Positions 32,592 to 39,969 of a DNA stretch of 39,969 nucleotides are shown here, piece after piece. The stretch is from Xinfangfangia pollutisoli (GTDB lineage Bacteria; Pseudomonadota; Alphaproteobacteria; Rhodobacterales; Rhodobacteraceae), in assembly GCF_020179405.1 (NCBI RefSeq), contig NZ_JAICBZ010000035.1, forward strand, positions 1-39,969, read 5' to 3'. The notes under the pieces are model-generated. The model was not told where the DNA came from and searched no databases. It worked only from the letters and a program-made list of their open reading frames with translations. Both the position numbers and the translations under genes were made by a program. Positions within the stretch are counted from its first letter, which is position 1, and each line of letters begins with the position of its first letter.

Positions 32592-32634
32592 GGCGGTCTG
32601 TCCTGTTGGGGGTGAGGGGCGGCTTTGCCTGTTG

Positions 32635-34062
32635 TTATGAGGATGCGGGATGGATCGGCGGGCGCAGCTGCGCCCAGGGCCGGGCGGTTTCAAGCTGGCG
32701 CGCCAGGCGGAACAGCAGCGCCTCGGCGCCGGGCCTTGCGGCAAACTGGCAGCCGATCGGCAGGCCTTCGGCATTGCGCATCCCTGGGATCGACATGGCC
32801 GGGGCGCCGGCGATGTTGAAGGGATGGGTATAGGGCATCCAGTCCAGATAGGCGCTGTAATGCGCCTCGGCCGAGACGGAAAGATCGAAGCGGCCCAGGG
32901 GAACCGGCGGCTGCGCCAGCGTCGGCGACAGATACAGGTCATGGCGGTCGAACAGGGCCAGGATCTGCCGCGCCGTGCGATGCGTGCCGGTCAGCGCCTG
33001 GACATAATCGGTCGCGCGCAGGGCACGGCCGCGCTGGACGATCTCCCAGATCACCGGCGCGAAATCGGCAGGCGAAAGCGGGCGGCCCAGGATCCGTTCC
33101 TCGGCCTGCATCTCGGCGGCATATTCGGCCATGGCCAGGCACAGGAAATCGCGCCAGCCGTCTTCCGGCAGGTCCAGATCCTGCGGGACGCAGACATGGC
33201 CCAGATCCTCAAGCAGCGCGACCTGATCCTCGACCGCACGGATGCAGTCGGGATGGGTCGGCGCACCGTAGGGCGCCTGCGTCGACACGGCGATGCGCAG
33301 CCGGCCGGGATCGCGGCCCAGTTCGGCGGCAAAGTCGCGGCCGGCGGGGGCGTTGTAGAATTGATGCGGATGCGGGCCGGCGGTCGCGTCCAGCAGCGCG
33401 GCGCTGTCGCGCACCGTCCAGGTCAGCGCATGTTCGCACAGCATGCCCATCCAGCGGTCGCCATCGGGCGCCGTGGGCAGGCGGCCCCGCGTGGGCTTCA
33501 GCCCGAATGTGCCGCAACACGCGGCCGGCACCCGGATCGAGCCGCCGGCATCATTGCCATGCGCCATGGGCACGATCCCCGCCGCCACCGCCGCGGCACT
33601 GCCCCCCGAAGAGGTGCCGGTGGTATGGCCGGGCGACCAGGGGTTGCGGGTCGGGCCATGGGCGCGGGATTCCGTGCTCCAGTCCATCGCCAGTTCCGGC
33701 ACGGCCGTCTTGCCGAAGATCACCAGCCCCGCCGCCTTGTAGCGCCGGACCAGTTCGGTATCCGCCGCGGCCGGGCGGGTCAGCCGGGGGCCCCAGGCCG
33801 AGCCGGTCGGCTCGCCCCCGTAATGCGCGGTCAGATCCTTCAACAGGAAGGGCACGCCGGTGAAGGGCCCGTCCGGCAGTCCGGCCCGGATCGCGGCACG
33901 GGCCTTGTCTTCAAAGGTCGAGACGACGGCATTCAGCACGCCATTCACGGCGCCCACCGCCGCCAGGGCGGCATCCAGCAACTCGTCCGGCGTGACCTCG
34001 CCCGCCCGGACCAGCGCCGCAAGCCCGACCGCATCCTGCGCCAGATAGGCTTCAGGCGTCAT
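32635..34062 (-). CDS. Amidase-signature family amidase
   Basis: A 475-residue cytoplasmic amidase with the Ser-cisSer-Lys triad: Lys75 in PFLLKDLTAHYG, Ser151 in TGTSSGGSAAAVAAG and nucleophile Ser175 in DAGGSIRVPA. The 24-residue Ser-Ser spacing equals that of FAAH. AACCGTFGLKPTRGRLP follows as expected. No gatB/gatC partner or GatA-type context is present, so tRNA amidation is unlikely; hydrolysis of a carboxamide is predicted. GGAGG precedes ATG 34062. It lies 26 nt after pip2 and before the importer genes, so it should process the imported molecule (inference). The substrate is unknown. Confidence 0.93.
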   Translation of the reverse strand: MTPEAYLAQDAVGLAALVRAGEVTPDELLDAALAAVGAVNGVLNAVVSTFEDKARAAIRAGLPDGPFTGVPFLLKDLTAHYGGEPTGSAWGPRLTRPAAADTELVRRYKAAGLVIFGKTAVPELAMDWSTESRAHGPTRNPWSPGHTTGTSSGGSAAAVAAGIVPMAHGNDAGGSIRVPAACCGTFGLKPTRGRLPTAPDGDRWMGMLCEHALTWTVRDSAALLDATAGPHPHQFYNAPAGRDFAAELGRDPGRLRIAVSTQAPYGAPTHPDCIRAVEDQVALLEDLGHVCVPQDLDLPEDGWRDFLCLAMAEYAAEMQAEERILGRPLSPADFAPVIWEIVQRGRALRATDYVQALTGTHRTARQILALFDRHDLYLSPTLAQPPVPLGRFDLSVSAEAHYSAYLDWMPYTHPFNIAGAPAMSIPGMRNAEGLPIGCQFAARPGAEALLFRLARQLETARPWAQLRPPIHPASS

Positions 34063-34088
34063 CGGCGCCTCCGTCGCGGATCAAGGGG

Positions 34089-35003
34089 TCAGGCCGCATC
34101 GCGCCCCCGCAGATAGTGGCTGACCGCTTCCATGCAGGCGGCGCGTTCCTCGTAATGCGGCATGTGGCTGGAGTTTTCGAACAGGATCCAGCGGTTGTCC
34201 GGGATGCGTTCGACAAAGGGGCGCACGACTTCGGGCGTCGCCTCGTCATGGCGGCCCGAGATCACCAGCGTCGGCACCTGGATCAGCGGCAGCCGGTCCT
34301 CGATCGTCCAGTCCTTCAGCGTGCCGATGACGTGGAATTCGGTCGGCCCGTTCATCGCGGCATAGACCGTGGGGTCTTCGGCCATGGCGTCGAAGGTGCG
34401 CTGCACCTCGGCCGGCCAGGGATCGCAGCGGCAGACATGCTGGCGATAGAACACATCCGTCGCGGCCAGATATTCGGGATCGGTCATCGTGCCGGCGGTT
34501 TCATGCTTCAGCAGCACCTCATGAATGCCGCCGGGCAGGGCCTTGCGCAGCCGGTTCGCCTCGGCCACCCAGGTCTGCATGCTGGCCAGCGAATCTGCCA
34601 GAACCAGCGCCTTCAGCCCAGCCGGCCGGCGCACCGCATGTTCGGCCCCCAGGATCCCGCCCCAGGACTGGCCCAGCAGCGCATAGCGATCGGCGATGCC
34701 CAGCGTGGCCAGCAGATTGTCCAGTTCTGCCAGGAACAGATCCACCGTCCAGAAGCCCGGCCCCTTGTCGCGCAGCCGGGTCGAGCCTCCGCAGCCCAGT
34801 TGGTCGTAATGGATCACCGCCCGGCCATCCAGCGCCGCCAGATCCTTGAAACTGTCCACATAGGCATGGGTGCAGCCCGGCCCGCCATGCGCCACGACCA
34901 GGGGCAGCGGCCCCGCCTTCAGATCGCCGGTCACCCGGTACCAGGTCTTCCAGTCTTTGAATGCGGCATGGCCTTCGCGTACCGCTTCGCTGTGCATCGT
35001 CAT
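34089..35003 (-). CDS. Proline iminopeptidase-like alpha/beta hydrolase (pip2)
   Basis: A 304-residue family S33 hydrolase, paralogue of pip1. It has HGGPG (39-43), Ser113 in GQSWGG, Asp253 in SGRHDEA and His280 in [28 protein letters not shown] and [13 protein letters not shown] match the pip1 cap. It is predicted to remove N-terminal proline or hydrolyse a short amide in the cytoplasm. Start ATG 35003 is used; ATG 34997 (MHSEAV) has better spacing from GGCGGA and may be the true one. First gene of an eight-gene operon and next to LuxR2, the classic pip - LuxR-solo arrangement. A lux-box-like dyad at 35068-35083 precedes it. Confidence 0.91.
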   Translation of the reverse strand: MTMHSEAVREGHAAFKDWKTWYRVTGDLKAGPLPLVVAHGGPGCTHAYVDSFKDLAALDGRAVIHYDQLGCGGSTRLRDKGPGFWTVDLFLAELDNLLATLGIADRYALLGQSWGGILGAEHAVRRPAGLKALVLADSLASMQTWVAEANRLRKALPGGIHEVLLKHETAGTMTDPEYLAATDVFYRQHVCRCDPWPAEVQRTFDAMAEDPTVYAAMNGPTEFHVIGTLKDWTIEDRLPLIQVPTLVISGRHDEATPEVVRPFVERIPDNRWILFENSSHMPHYEERAACMEAVSHYLRGRDAA

Positions 35004-35067
35004 TCCGCCGTCCCGTCGCCTGCGCTGTCGCGGACAAGGCTAGGGGCGGGGAAGGACGGTCGTATAG

Positions 35068-35083
35068 CTGTCACAAATGATAG
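35068..35083 (-). promoter_or_regulatory. Lux-box-like dyad in front of the pip2 operon
   Basis: CTGTCA-CAAA-TGATAG, that is CTG-N10-TAG, close to the CTG-N10-CAG core of lux boxes. The same arms with a different centre recur at 35914-35929. Its centre is 72 nt before ATG 35003, fitting an activator site near -42 of a leader of about 30 nt. The -10 candidate (TAGCCT on the minus strand, 35042-35037) is weak, as is common at LuxR-activated promoters. Confidence 0.65.
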
Positions 35084-35107
35084 TGCCGCGCCGGGGCGCG
35101 TGGCGGC

Positions 35108-35857
35108 CTAGATCAGCCGGCGGCGGCTGGCCAGACAGACCGCATGGGTGCGGTTGCGCGCGCCCAGTTTCCGCACCGCCGCATTCAGATGCATGATCAC
35201 CGTGGGGATGGAACGGTCGATGATCCGCGCAATCTCTTTCGCCGAATTGCCCTCGGCGGCCAGGCCCAGACATTCCTGCTCGCGCGCGGTCAGGCCGATG
35301 GCCAGCGTATCGTCGCCGATCAGCTCGATCGCCGACTGGTTGAACAGATGCGCGATCAGCCCAAGATCGGCCACCACGCGCGAGGCGCCGCTGCGCCGCA
35401 GCCGGCCCCGGCCGATCGTCACCCCCGTGACGGTGGCGAAATCGCCCGAAGGCAGATGGATCGGCACGGTCACCCCGGAATAGACCTGCCGCTCGGCCAG
35501 ATAGGCCACGACCGGGGCGATATCGGGGGTCAGCAGCGGGCGGATCACGCTGTCGATCTCGGGGTCATAGCTCCACAGGAACGGGGCCGAGGTCGACAGC
35601 GCCACCATCTGCACCGGGTCCATGCGGATATATTCGTCGCCTGACCAGCGCGTCCACATCTCGTCGCCCAGATTGCGCTGCGCGAAGACCGAGGGGATCG
35701 GGATGCGCTTGTCGGCCCGTGCCGCCCGCGGGGTGTAATCGTAGATCATCCCGTCAAAGCCCAGGCCGCGCATGTGCCGGAAGGCGGCATCCACCCGGTC
35801 TTCAAGCCCGGCGCTTGCATCGAAGCTGCGCCGGATGGTTTCCAGATCGCTGTTCAT
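35108..35857 (-). CDS. LuxR-family solo regulator, OryR/PipR-like (LuxR2)
   Basis: A 249-residue regulator. It has an autoinducer-binding domain (about 15-160) and a LuxR helix-turn-helix (about 187-247: LTAREQECLGLAAEGNSAKEIARIIDRSIPTVIMHLNAAVRKLGARNRTHAV). Aligned on Asp80-Pro81 (TraR D70-P71) and Trp95 (W85), Met67 and Trp71 occupy the TraR Trp57 and Tyr61 positions at exact spacing. Those two substitutions define the plant-compound-responsive LuxR solos that do not bind AHLs well. No luxI is present. I use ATG 35857; an ATG seven codons earlier (MGRRGRP) is possible. The gene is flanked by two matching dyads and by pip2 and acylase operons, its probable targets. It is a distant paralogue of LuxR1. 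Confidence 0.92.
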   Translation of the reverse strand: MNSDLETIRRSFDASAGLEDRVDAAFRHMRGLGFDGMIYDYTPRAARADKRIPIPSVFAQRNLGDEMWTRWSGDEYIRMDPVQMVALSTSAPFLWSYDPEIDSVIRPLLTPDIAPVVAYLAERQVYSGVTVPIHLPSGDFATVTGVTIGRGRLRRSGASRVVADLGLIAHLFNQSAIELIGDDTLAIGLTAREQECLGLAAEGNSAKEIARIIDRSIPTVIMHLNAAVRKLGARNRTHAVCLASRRRLI

Positions 35858-35913
35858 CGGTCTGCCACGTCGTCCCATCCCCCTGCGGCAATTGGCGGGG
35901 ATCGGGGGGCACC

Positions 35914-35929
35914 CTGTCAAGGGTGATAG
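35914..35929 (+). promoter_or_regulatory. Lux-box-like dyad between LuxR2 and the acylase gene
   Basis: CTGTCA-AGGG-TGATAG; with flanks, ACC-CTGTCA against TGATAG-GTT forms an imperfect 22-bp dyad (7 of 9 arm positions pair). The arms equal those at 35068-35083. A GATAAG hexamer at 35953-35958 is a plausible -10, putting the dyad's centre at about -42 of a start near 35964, the standard activator position for LuxR proteins. It could also affect LuxR2's own promoter. Confidence 0.7.
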
Positions 35930-36033
35930 GTTACGCAGGGCCGGCTGGCGCGGATAAGCTGGGGCCGATGGCCTGGATTGAGACAGGCTGACCCTTTCCT
36001 GTGCAGCAGGACAAGACCGCCCGAGGAAGACGC

Positions 36034-38307
36034 ATGACCGCCCAGACCAGCCCGCCGGCGACGCCCCCCTTCACCCTCTGGCGCGAGTCGAACGGCATCC
36101 CGCATGTCCACGCGGCCAGCGATGCGGGGGCCTGGGCCGGCTTGGGCCTTGTGCATGCCCGCGACCGGCTGTTCCAGATGGACCACACCCGCCGCCGCGC
36201 CCAGGGCCGGCTGGCCGAATGGCTGGGCCCCGCGGCGCTGCCGGGCGACGTTCTGGCGCGCCAGCTGGGCGGGGCGGCGGTGGCGCGCGCCAATGTTCAG
36301 GCGCTGGGCCCCGAGGCGCGGGCGATGCTGCAGGCCTATTGCGCCGGGGTGAATGCCGAAATCGCCCGGCTGCGCGCGACGGGCGCCCTGCCCGAGGAAT
36401 ATGCGCTGCTGGGTCAGCCCGAAGGGCCCGCGCCCTGGACCGAGGCCGATTGCATCGCCGTGACGCGGCAGATCGGCCTGGCGATGGGGTCGTTCTGGAT
36501 GAAGCTGTTCCGCGCCGCCGCCCTGCCGGCGGTGGGCGCCGATCTGATATCCTCCCTGCGCCATGACGATGGCGGCGCCGACCGGTTCGTGCTGCCGCCC
36601 GGGGCCGAGGGGCAGCGCTGGGTGGCGGGCCTTGCCGATCTGGCGCCTGCCACGCAGGCGCTGCTGGCGCTGGGCTCGGATGCGACGGCGGGCGGGGGCA
36701 GCAACAATTGGGTGGTCTCGGGCGACCATACCGAAACCGGCCTGCCGATCCTGGCCGGCGATCCGCATCGCGAGCTGGACGTGCCGGCCATGTATGCCCA
36801 GGCGCATCTGCGCGGCGCCCAGTTCGACGTGATCGGCCTGACCATCCCCGGCGCGCCGGGCTTTCCGCATGTCGGGCACAATGCCGATGTCGCCTGGTGC
36901 GTCACCCATGCGATGGCCGATCTGCAGGACCTGTATCTTGAACGGTTCGACAAGGACGCGCGCCAGGTTCTGCATCGTGACACCTGGCATCCGGTCGCGC
37001 ATCGGCAAGAGCGGATCGCCATCCGCGGCGGCGCCGATGCGACGGTGGATATCTGGACCACGCCGCATGGCCCGGTGATCTGTGGCGATCCGCGCAAGGG
37101 GCATGCCATCGCCTTCGCCTCGCCCCAGTTGGCGCCGGAGGATCGCAGCTTCGACTGCCTGCCGCGGATGCTGCGGGCGCGCGGCGTGGCCGAGTTGCAC
37201 CAGGCGGTGCGCGGCTGGGGCCTGATCGACCACAATCTGGTGGCGGCCGACCGCGCGGGGCGGATCGGCCACCGGGTGCGCGCCACCCTGCCGCGGCGGG
37301 GCCGGCTGAACGGCTGGCTGCCGGTGCCGGGCTGGACCGGCTTGCACGATTGGCAGGGCATGGTGCCGTTCGAGGACATGCCCGCCGCGATCGACCCGGC
37401 CGGGGGGCGGATCATCACCGCGAACAACCGCGTCGTGCCGGATGACGGTCCCTATCACTTCTGCACCGATGCGACCCCGCCCTGGCGCGCCAGGCGCATT
37501 GCCGCGCTTCTGGATGCGCTGCCGGTGCTGTCGACCAGGACCATGGCGCCGATCATGATGGATTGCGAAAGCGGCGCTGCGCCGGTCTTTCGCGCCCATC
37601 TGGCCGCGCATCCGGCCGCCAGCCCGGACACGGCGCAACTGGCCGCCCGGCTGGCGGGCTGGGACGGGCAGATGCAGGCCGACCGGGTCGAGCCCACGCT
37701 TTACGCCCGCTTCCGCCTGGCGCTTGCAGTGCAGGTCACCCGCGCCGCGGGGCTGACGGCGCCGCAGGGAATCGCCTCGGGTCTGGTCGCGCCGGGCGAC
37801 ATGCTGACCCAGATCTGGTGGATCCTGCCGGGCCTGCTGCGCGCCGGGAATGCCGCGCTGCTGCGGGGCGAAAGCTGGGCCAGTCTGACCGAGGCCGCCC
37901 TGCGCGAGGTGCTGGACCAGGGCCCGCCGCTGCCCTGGGGGCAGGCGCATCGCGCACAGCTGCGCCACCCGCTGTCGGCGGCCTTTCCCGAGGCCGCGGC
38001 GCGGCTTGACCCGCCCTGTGCGGAAATCGGCGGCGACAATGACTGCGTCTGCGCCACCGGCATCGTGCCGGCCAAGGGGCTGGCCACCGGCTATGCGGCG
38101 CTGGCCCGCTATGTCTTCGATCTGGCCGATTGGGGCAATTGCGGCTGGACGGTGATCTCGGGCAGCGGCTCGGCCCCCGACGATCCGCATCGCAGCGACC
38201 AGAACGCCGCCTGGGCCGAAGGCGCGCTGGCACCGATGCTGTATGACTGGGACGTGATCCGCGCGACCTGCCGGCAGCAGGAGGACCACGGCCCCGCGGC
38301 CGACTAA
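36034..38307 (+). CDS. Penicillin-acylase-family Ntn hydrolase, apparently cytoplasmic
   Basis: A 757-residue precursor of family S45 (penicillin G acylase, cephalosporin/AHL acylases). The alpha region begins [54 protein letters not shown] spacer then leads to Gly-Ser223 in [11 protein letters not shown], where self-cleavage frees the N-terminal Ser nucleophile of the beta chain. [36 protein letters not shown] and [10 protein letters not shown] are beta-chain hallmarks. Known enzymes are exported; here the N-terminus ([12 protein letters not shown]) has no signal peptide. ATG 36034 has GAGGAAG upstream. It removes an acyl group from an amide, substrate unknown. Its promoter carries the putative LuxR2 box. 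Confidence 0.9.
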   Translation: MTAQTSPPATPPFTLWRESNGIPHVHAASDAGAWAGLGLVHARDRLFQMDHTRRRAQGRLAEWLGPAALPGDVLARQLGGAAVARANVQALGPEARAMLQAYCAGVNAEIARLRATGALPEEYALLGQPEGPAPWTEADCIAVTRQIGLAMGSFWMKLFRAAALPAVGADLISSLRHDDGGADRFVLPPGAEGQRWVAGLADLAPATQALLALGSDATAGGGSNNWVVSGDHTETGLPILAGDPHRELDVPAMYAQAHLRGAQFDVIGLTIPGAPGFPHVGHNADVAWCVTHAMADLQDLYLERFDKDARQVLHRDTWHPVAHRQERIAIRGGADATVDIWTTPHGPVICGDPRKGHAIAFASPQLAPEDRSFDCLPRMLRARGVAELHQAVRGWGLIDHNLVAADRAGRIGHRVRATLPRRGRLNGWLPVPGWTGLHDWQGMVPFEDMPAAIDPAGGRIITANNRVVPDDGPYHFCTDATPPWRARRIAALLDALPVLSTRTMAPIMMDCESGAAPVFRAHLAAHPAASPDTAQLAARLAGWDGQMQADRVEPTLYARFRLALAVQVTRAAGLTAPQGIASGLVAPGDMLTQIWWILPGLLRAGNAALLRGESWASLTEAALREVLDQGPPLPWGQAHRAQLRHPLSAAFPEAAARLDPPCAEIGGDNDCVCATGIVPAKGLATGYAALARYVFDLADWGNCGWTVISGSGSAPDDPHRSDQNAAWAEGALAPMLYDWDVIRATCRQQEDHGPAAD

Positions 38308-39968
38308 TCCGCCCAGAGCCGCTGCAGATCGCCGGCCCGGTGGGTCGGCCCGGACAGGCGCGCCAGGGCGGCCTGCGCGGCGGCGATCTGCGCCCGGTCC
38401 TGCCCACGCATCCAGAAGACCGGCCCGCCCCGCCAGCGCGGGAAGCCATAGCCATGCACCAGCGTCACGTCGATATCGCCGGGCCGGGCCGCGATGCCGT
38501 CTTCCAGAACGCAGGCCGCCTCGTTCAGGATCGCCGCCATCAGCAGCGCCTGAATCTCGTCCGCCGCGATGGGCCGCGCGACGATCCCTGCCAGGGCGCG
38601 TTCCTCGGCGATGATGTCGGCGGTGATCGCCGAGGGGCTGCGCCTGCCCTCGGCATGGTCGTACCAGCCGCCGCCCGTCTTCCGGCCAAGGCGCCCCCGT
38701 TCGCACAGACGGTCGGCGATGCGGCAATAGCGCTCGTCCGGCGGGCGGGTGGCGGCCCGGCGCTTGCGCATGGCCCAGGCGATGTCCAGCCCCGACAGGT
38801 CGCTGACATCGAACACCCCCATGGCAAAGCCGAAATCGACCAGCGCGGCATCGACCTGGTCCGGGCTTGCGCCTTCCAGAACCAGAAGCTCGGCCGCGCG
38901 CCGATAGGCGGCATAGATGCGATTGCCGATGAAGCCTTCGCCCAGGCCAGCCAGAACCGGCTGCTTGCCCAGGCGCCGGGCAAAGGCGAAGGCCCGGCCC
39001 AGGGCTGCGTCCGAGGTCTGGCTGGCGCGCACGATCTCGATCAGGCGCATCACCTGGGCGGGGCTGAAGAAATGCAGGCCCAGCACCCGGTCCGGATGGG
39101 GCAGGTCCGCGACCATCCGGTCGATGTCCAGATACGAGGTATTGCTGGCCAGAAGCGCATCGGGGGCGACGATCCCGCCCAAAGCGCGCAGCAGCGCGGT
39201 CTTGGCGCTCAGGTCTTCATAGATCGCCTCGATCACCAGATCGCAACCGGCCAGACCGGCCAGATCGACGCCCTGCAGCCGCGCCATTCGCTGGGCCAAA
39301 GCTGCCGCGTCAAGCCGCCCGCGCTGATGATCGTGGACCAGCCCATCGCGCAGATGCGCCAGGGCTGCGGCAAGCGCCTGCGGGTCGCGTTCGGCCAGGC
39401 GCAAGGACAGGCCCGCATCCAGAACCGCCCGGGCAATGCCGCGGCCCATCGTGCCGCCGCCCACCACCCCGACGGTGGCGATGCCGGCCTGGGCGGAACG
39501 CACCAGCCCGGGCGGCGCGGCCGCCGCGCGTTCGGCAAAGAACAGATGGCGCAGGGCGAACGCATCCGCGCCCAGGCGCAGGCGCTGGAAGGCCGCACGT
39601 TCTTCGGCCAGCGCGGCGGCGCCTTCGGCCGTTGTCGCCAGCCGGGTCAGGCGCAGGGCTTCCACCAGATTGGGCCGCACCCCGCGACGGCGGATCAGCG
39701 CGGCCTCGGCGGAAGCGATCTCGGCCTCGGGCTCGGGCGGGGGGCGGCGGTCCATGACCCGCCGTTTCTGCCCGGCCAGACGGCGGGCCAGATCCTGCGC
39801 CTCGGCCAGCAGATCGCCGCGGGCGATCGCGTCGATCAGCCCGATCTGCAGCGCCTCTTCTGCGTCGATCCGCGTGCCGCCGGCTATCAGCCGCAGCGCG
39901 CACGCCACTCCGACCAGCCGCGGCAGGCGCTGCGTTCCGCCCGCGCCCGGCACGATGCCCAGCGTCAC
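38304..39968 (-). CDS. 3-hydroxyacyl-CoA dehydrogenase / enoyl-CoA hydratase fusion (FadJ/FadB-like), N-terminus beyond the window
   Basis: The visible 554 codons cover the end of a crotonase domain ([18 protein letters not shown], 1-60) and the 3-hydroxyacyl-CoA dehydrogenase part. The latter has NAD loop [21 protein letters not shown] (167-187), [51 protein letters not shown] and a C-terminal domain with MRKRRAAT and [14 protein letters not shown]. The bifunctional enzyme hydrates 2-enoyl-CoA and oxidises the 3-hydroxyacyl-CoA in beta-oxidation. No thiolase gene is visible; it may lie further right. The stop overlaps the acylase stop by 4 nt. The true start is outside the window. Confidence 0.93.
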   Translation of the reverse strand: MTLGIVPGAGGTQRLPRLVGVACALRLIAGGTRIDAEEALQIGLIDAIARGDLLAEAQDLARRLAGQKRRVMDRRPPPEPEAEIASAEAALIRRRGVRPNLVEALRLTRLATTAEGAAALAEERAAFQRLRLGADAFALRHLFFAERAAAAPPGLVRSAQAGIATVGVVGGGTMGRGIARAVLDAGLSLRLAERDPQALAAALAHLRDGLVHDHQRGRLDAAALAQRMARLQGVDLAGLAGCDLVIEAIYEDLSAKTALLRALGGIVAPDALLASNTSYLDIDRMVADLPHPDRVLGLHFFSPAQVMRLIEIVRASQTSDAALGRAFAFARRLGKQPVLAGLGEGFIGNRIYAAYRRAAELLVLEGASPDQVDAALVDFGFAMGVFDVSDLSGLDIAWAMRKRRAATRPPDERYCRIADRLCERGRLGRKTGGGWYDHAEGRRSPSAITADIIAEERALAGIVARPIAADEIQALLMAAILNEAACVLEDGIAARPGDIDVTLVHGYGFPRWRGGPVFWMRGQDRAQIAAAQAALARLSGPTHRAGDLQRLWAD

Positions 39969-39969
39969 T

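Noticed and set aside
32635-34062. GatA subunit of the tRNA amidotransferase
   Set aside because: No gatB or gatC adjoins, and the gene lies inside a peptide-importer operon.
36034-38307. Calling the acylase an AHL acylase and the region a quorum-quenching island
   Set aside because: The S45 fold does not define the acyl substrate, no luxI is present, and the LuxR pockets do not fit AHL binding; kept only as one hypothesis.
35917-38727. A 936-codon open frame on the minus strand
   Set aside because: It runs antisense to the complete penicillin-acylase gene and has only low-complexity composition.
1-39969. CRISPR array, tRNA, rRNA, integrase, transposase or prophage genes
   Set aside because: I looked for regular spaced repeats, tRNA-like 3' ends and recombinase motifs and saw none.

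Overview
The window is about 40 kb of GC-rich, gene-dense DNA. Codon third positions are strongly G/C and many adjacent genes share ATGA or GTGA stop/start overlaps. The gpsA - YciI - EVE group at the left edge, the protein styles and the four ABC importers in 40 kb suggest an alphaproteobacterium, probably a Paracoccus/Rhodobacter-like member of the Rhodobacterales. This assignment is inference from style, not from a marker gene. I saw no rRNA, tRNA, insertion sequence, integrase or CRISPR array.

Layout. (1) 1-1476 (+): the end of gpsA, a YciI-like protein and an EVE-domain protein. (2) 1888-11658 (-): a ten-gene unidirectional cluster. It runs alpha/beta hydrolase, iron/polyamine-type ABC importer (binding protein, fused permease, ATPase), GntR/FCD regulator, two HpcH/HpaI-type aldolases, proline-iminopeptidase-like hydrolase (pip1), nitrilase-family amidase and a LuxR-type regulator (LuxR1). 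(3) 12033-16960 (-): GntR/FCD regulator, ribose-type ABC importer and a DJ-1/PfpI protein. Diverging from it, 17076-21672 (+) holds a type-2 malate/lactate dehydrogenase, an iron alcohol dehydrogenase, an aldehyde dehydrogenase and an esterase/formamidase. Together these look like one inducible uptake-and-oxidation locus. (4) 21730-26238 (+): a TPP-riboswitch operon with a YkoF-like protein, ThiX, ThiZ, ThiY and a flavin-dependent monooxygenase. (5) 26233-35003 (-): an eight-gene operon with pip2, amidase, a complete dipeptide-type ABC importer (five genes) and an M20 metallopeptidase. (6) 35108-35857 (-): a second LuxR regulator (LuxR2). (7) 36034-38307 (+): a penicillin-acylase-family Ntn hydrolase, divergent from LuxR2. 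(8) 38304-39968 (-): part of a FadJ-like beta-oxidation enzyme.

The most interesting system is at the right-hand end. Neither LuxR has a luxI partner in the window. Both carry Met and Trp where acyl-homoserine-lactone receptors have Trp57 and Tyr61 (TraR numbering). That is the signature of the OryR/XccR/PsoR/NesR/PipR solos, which answer to plant-derived compounds and typically sit beside pip genes. LuxR2 is flanked by two nearly identical dyads, CTGTCA-N4-TGATAG, at 35068-35083 and 35914-35929. They have the CTG-N10-(C/T)AG geometry of lux boxes. One faces the pip2 - amidase - peptide-importer - M20 operon; the other faces the acylase gene, where it lies about -42 from a candidate start point. 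I infer a LuxR2 regulon that imports a small amide- or peptide-like, possibly host-derived, compound and hydrolyses it in the cytoplasm. A paralogous LuxR + pip + amidase set lies 30 kb away at 1888-4494, attached to a different importer class and without a visible copy of the box.
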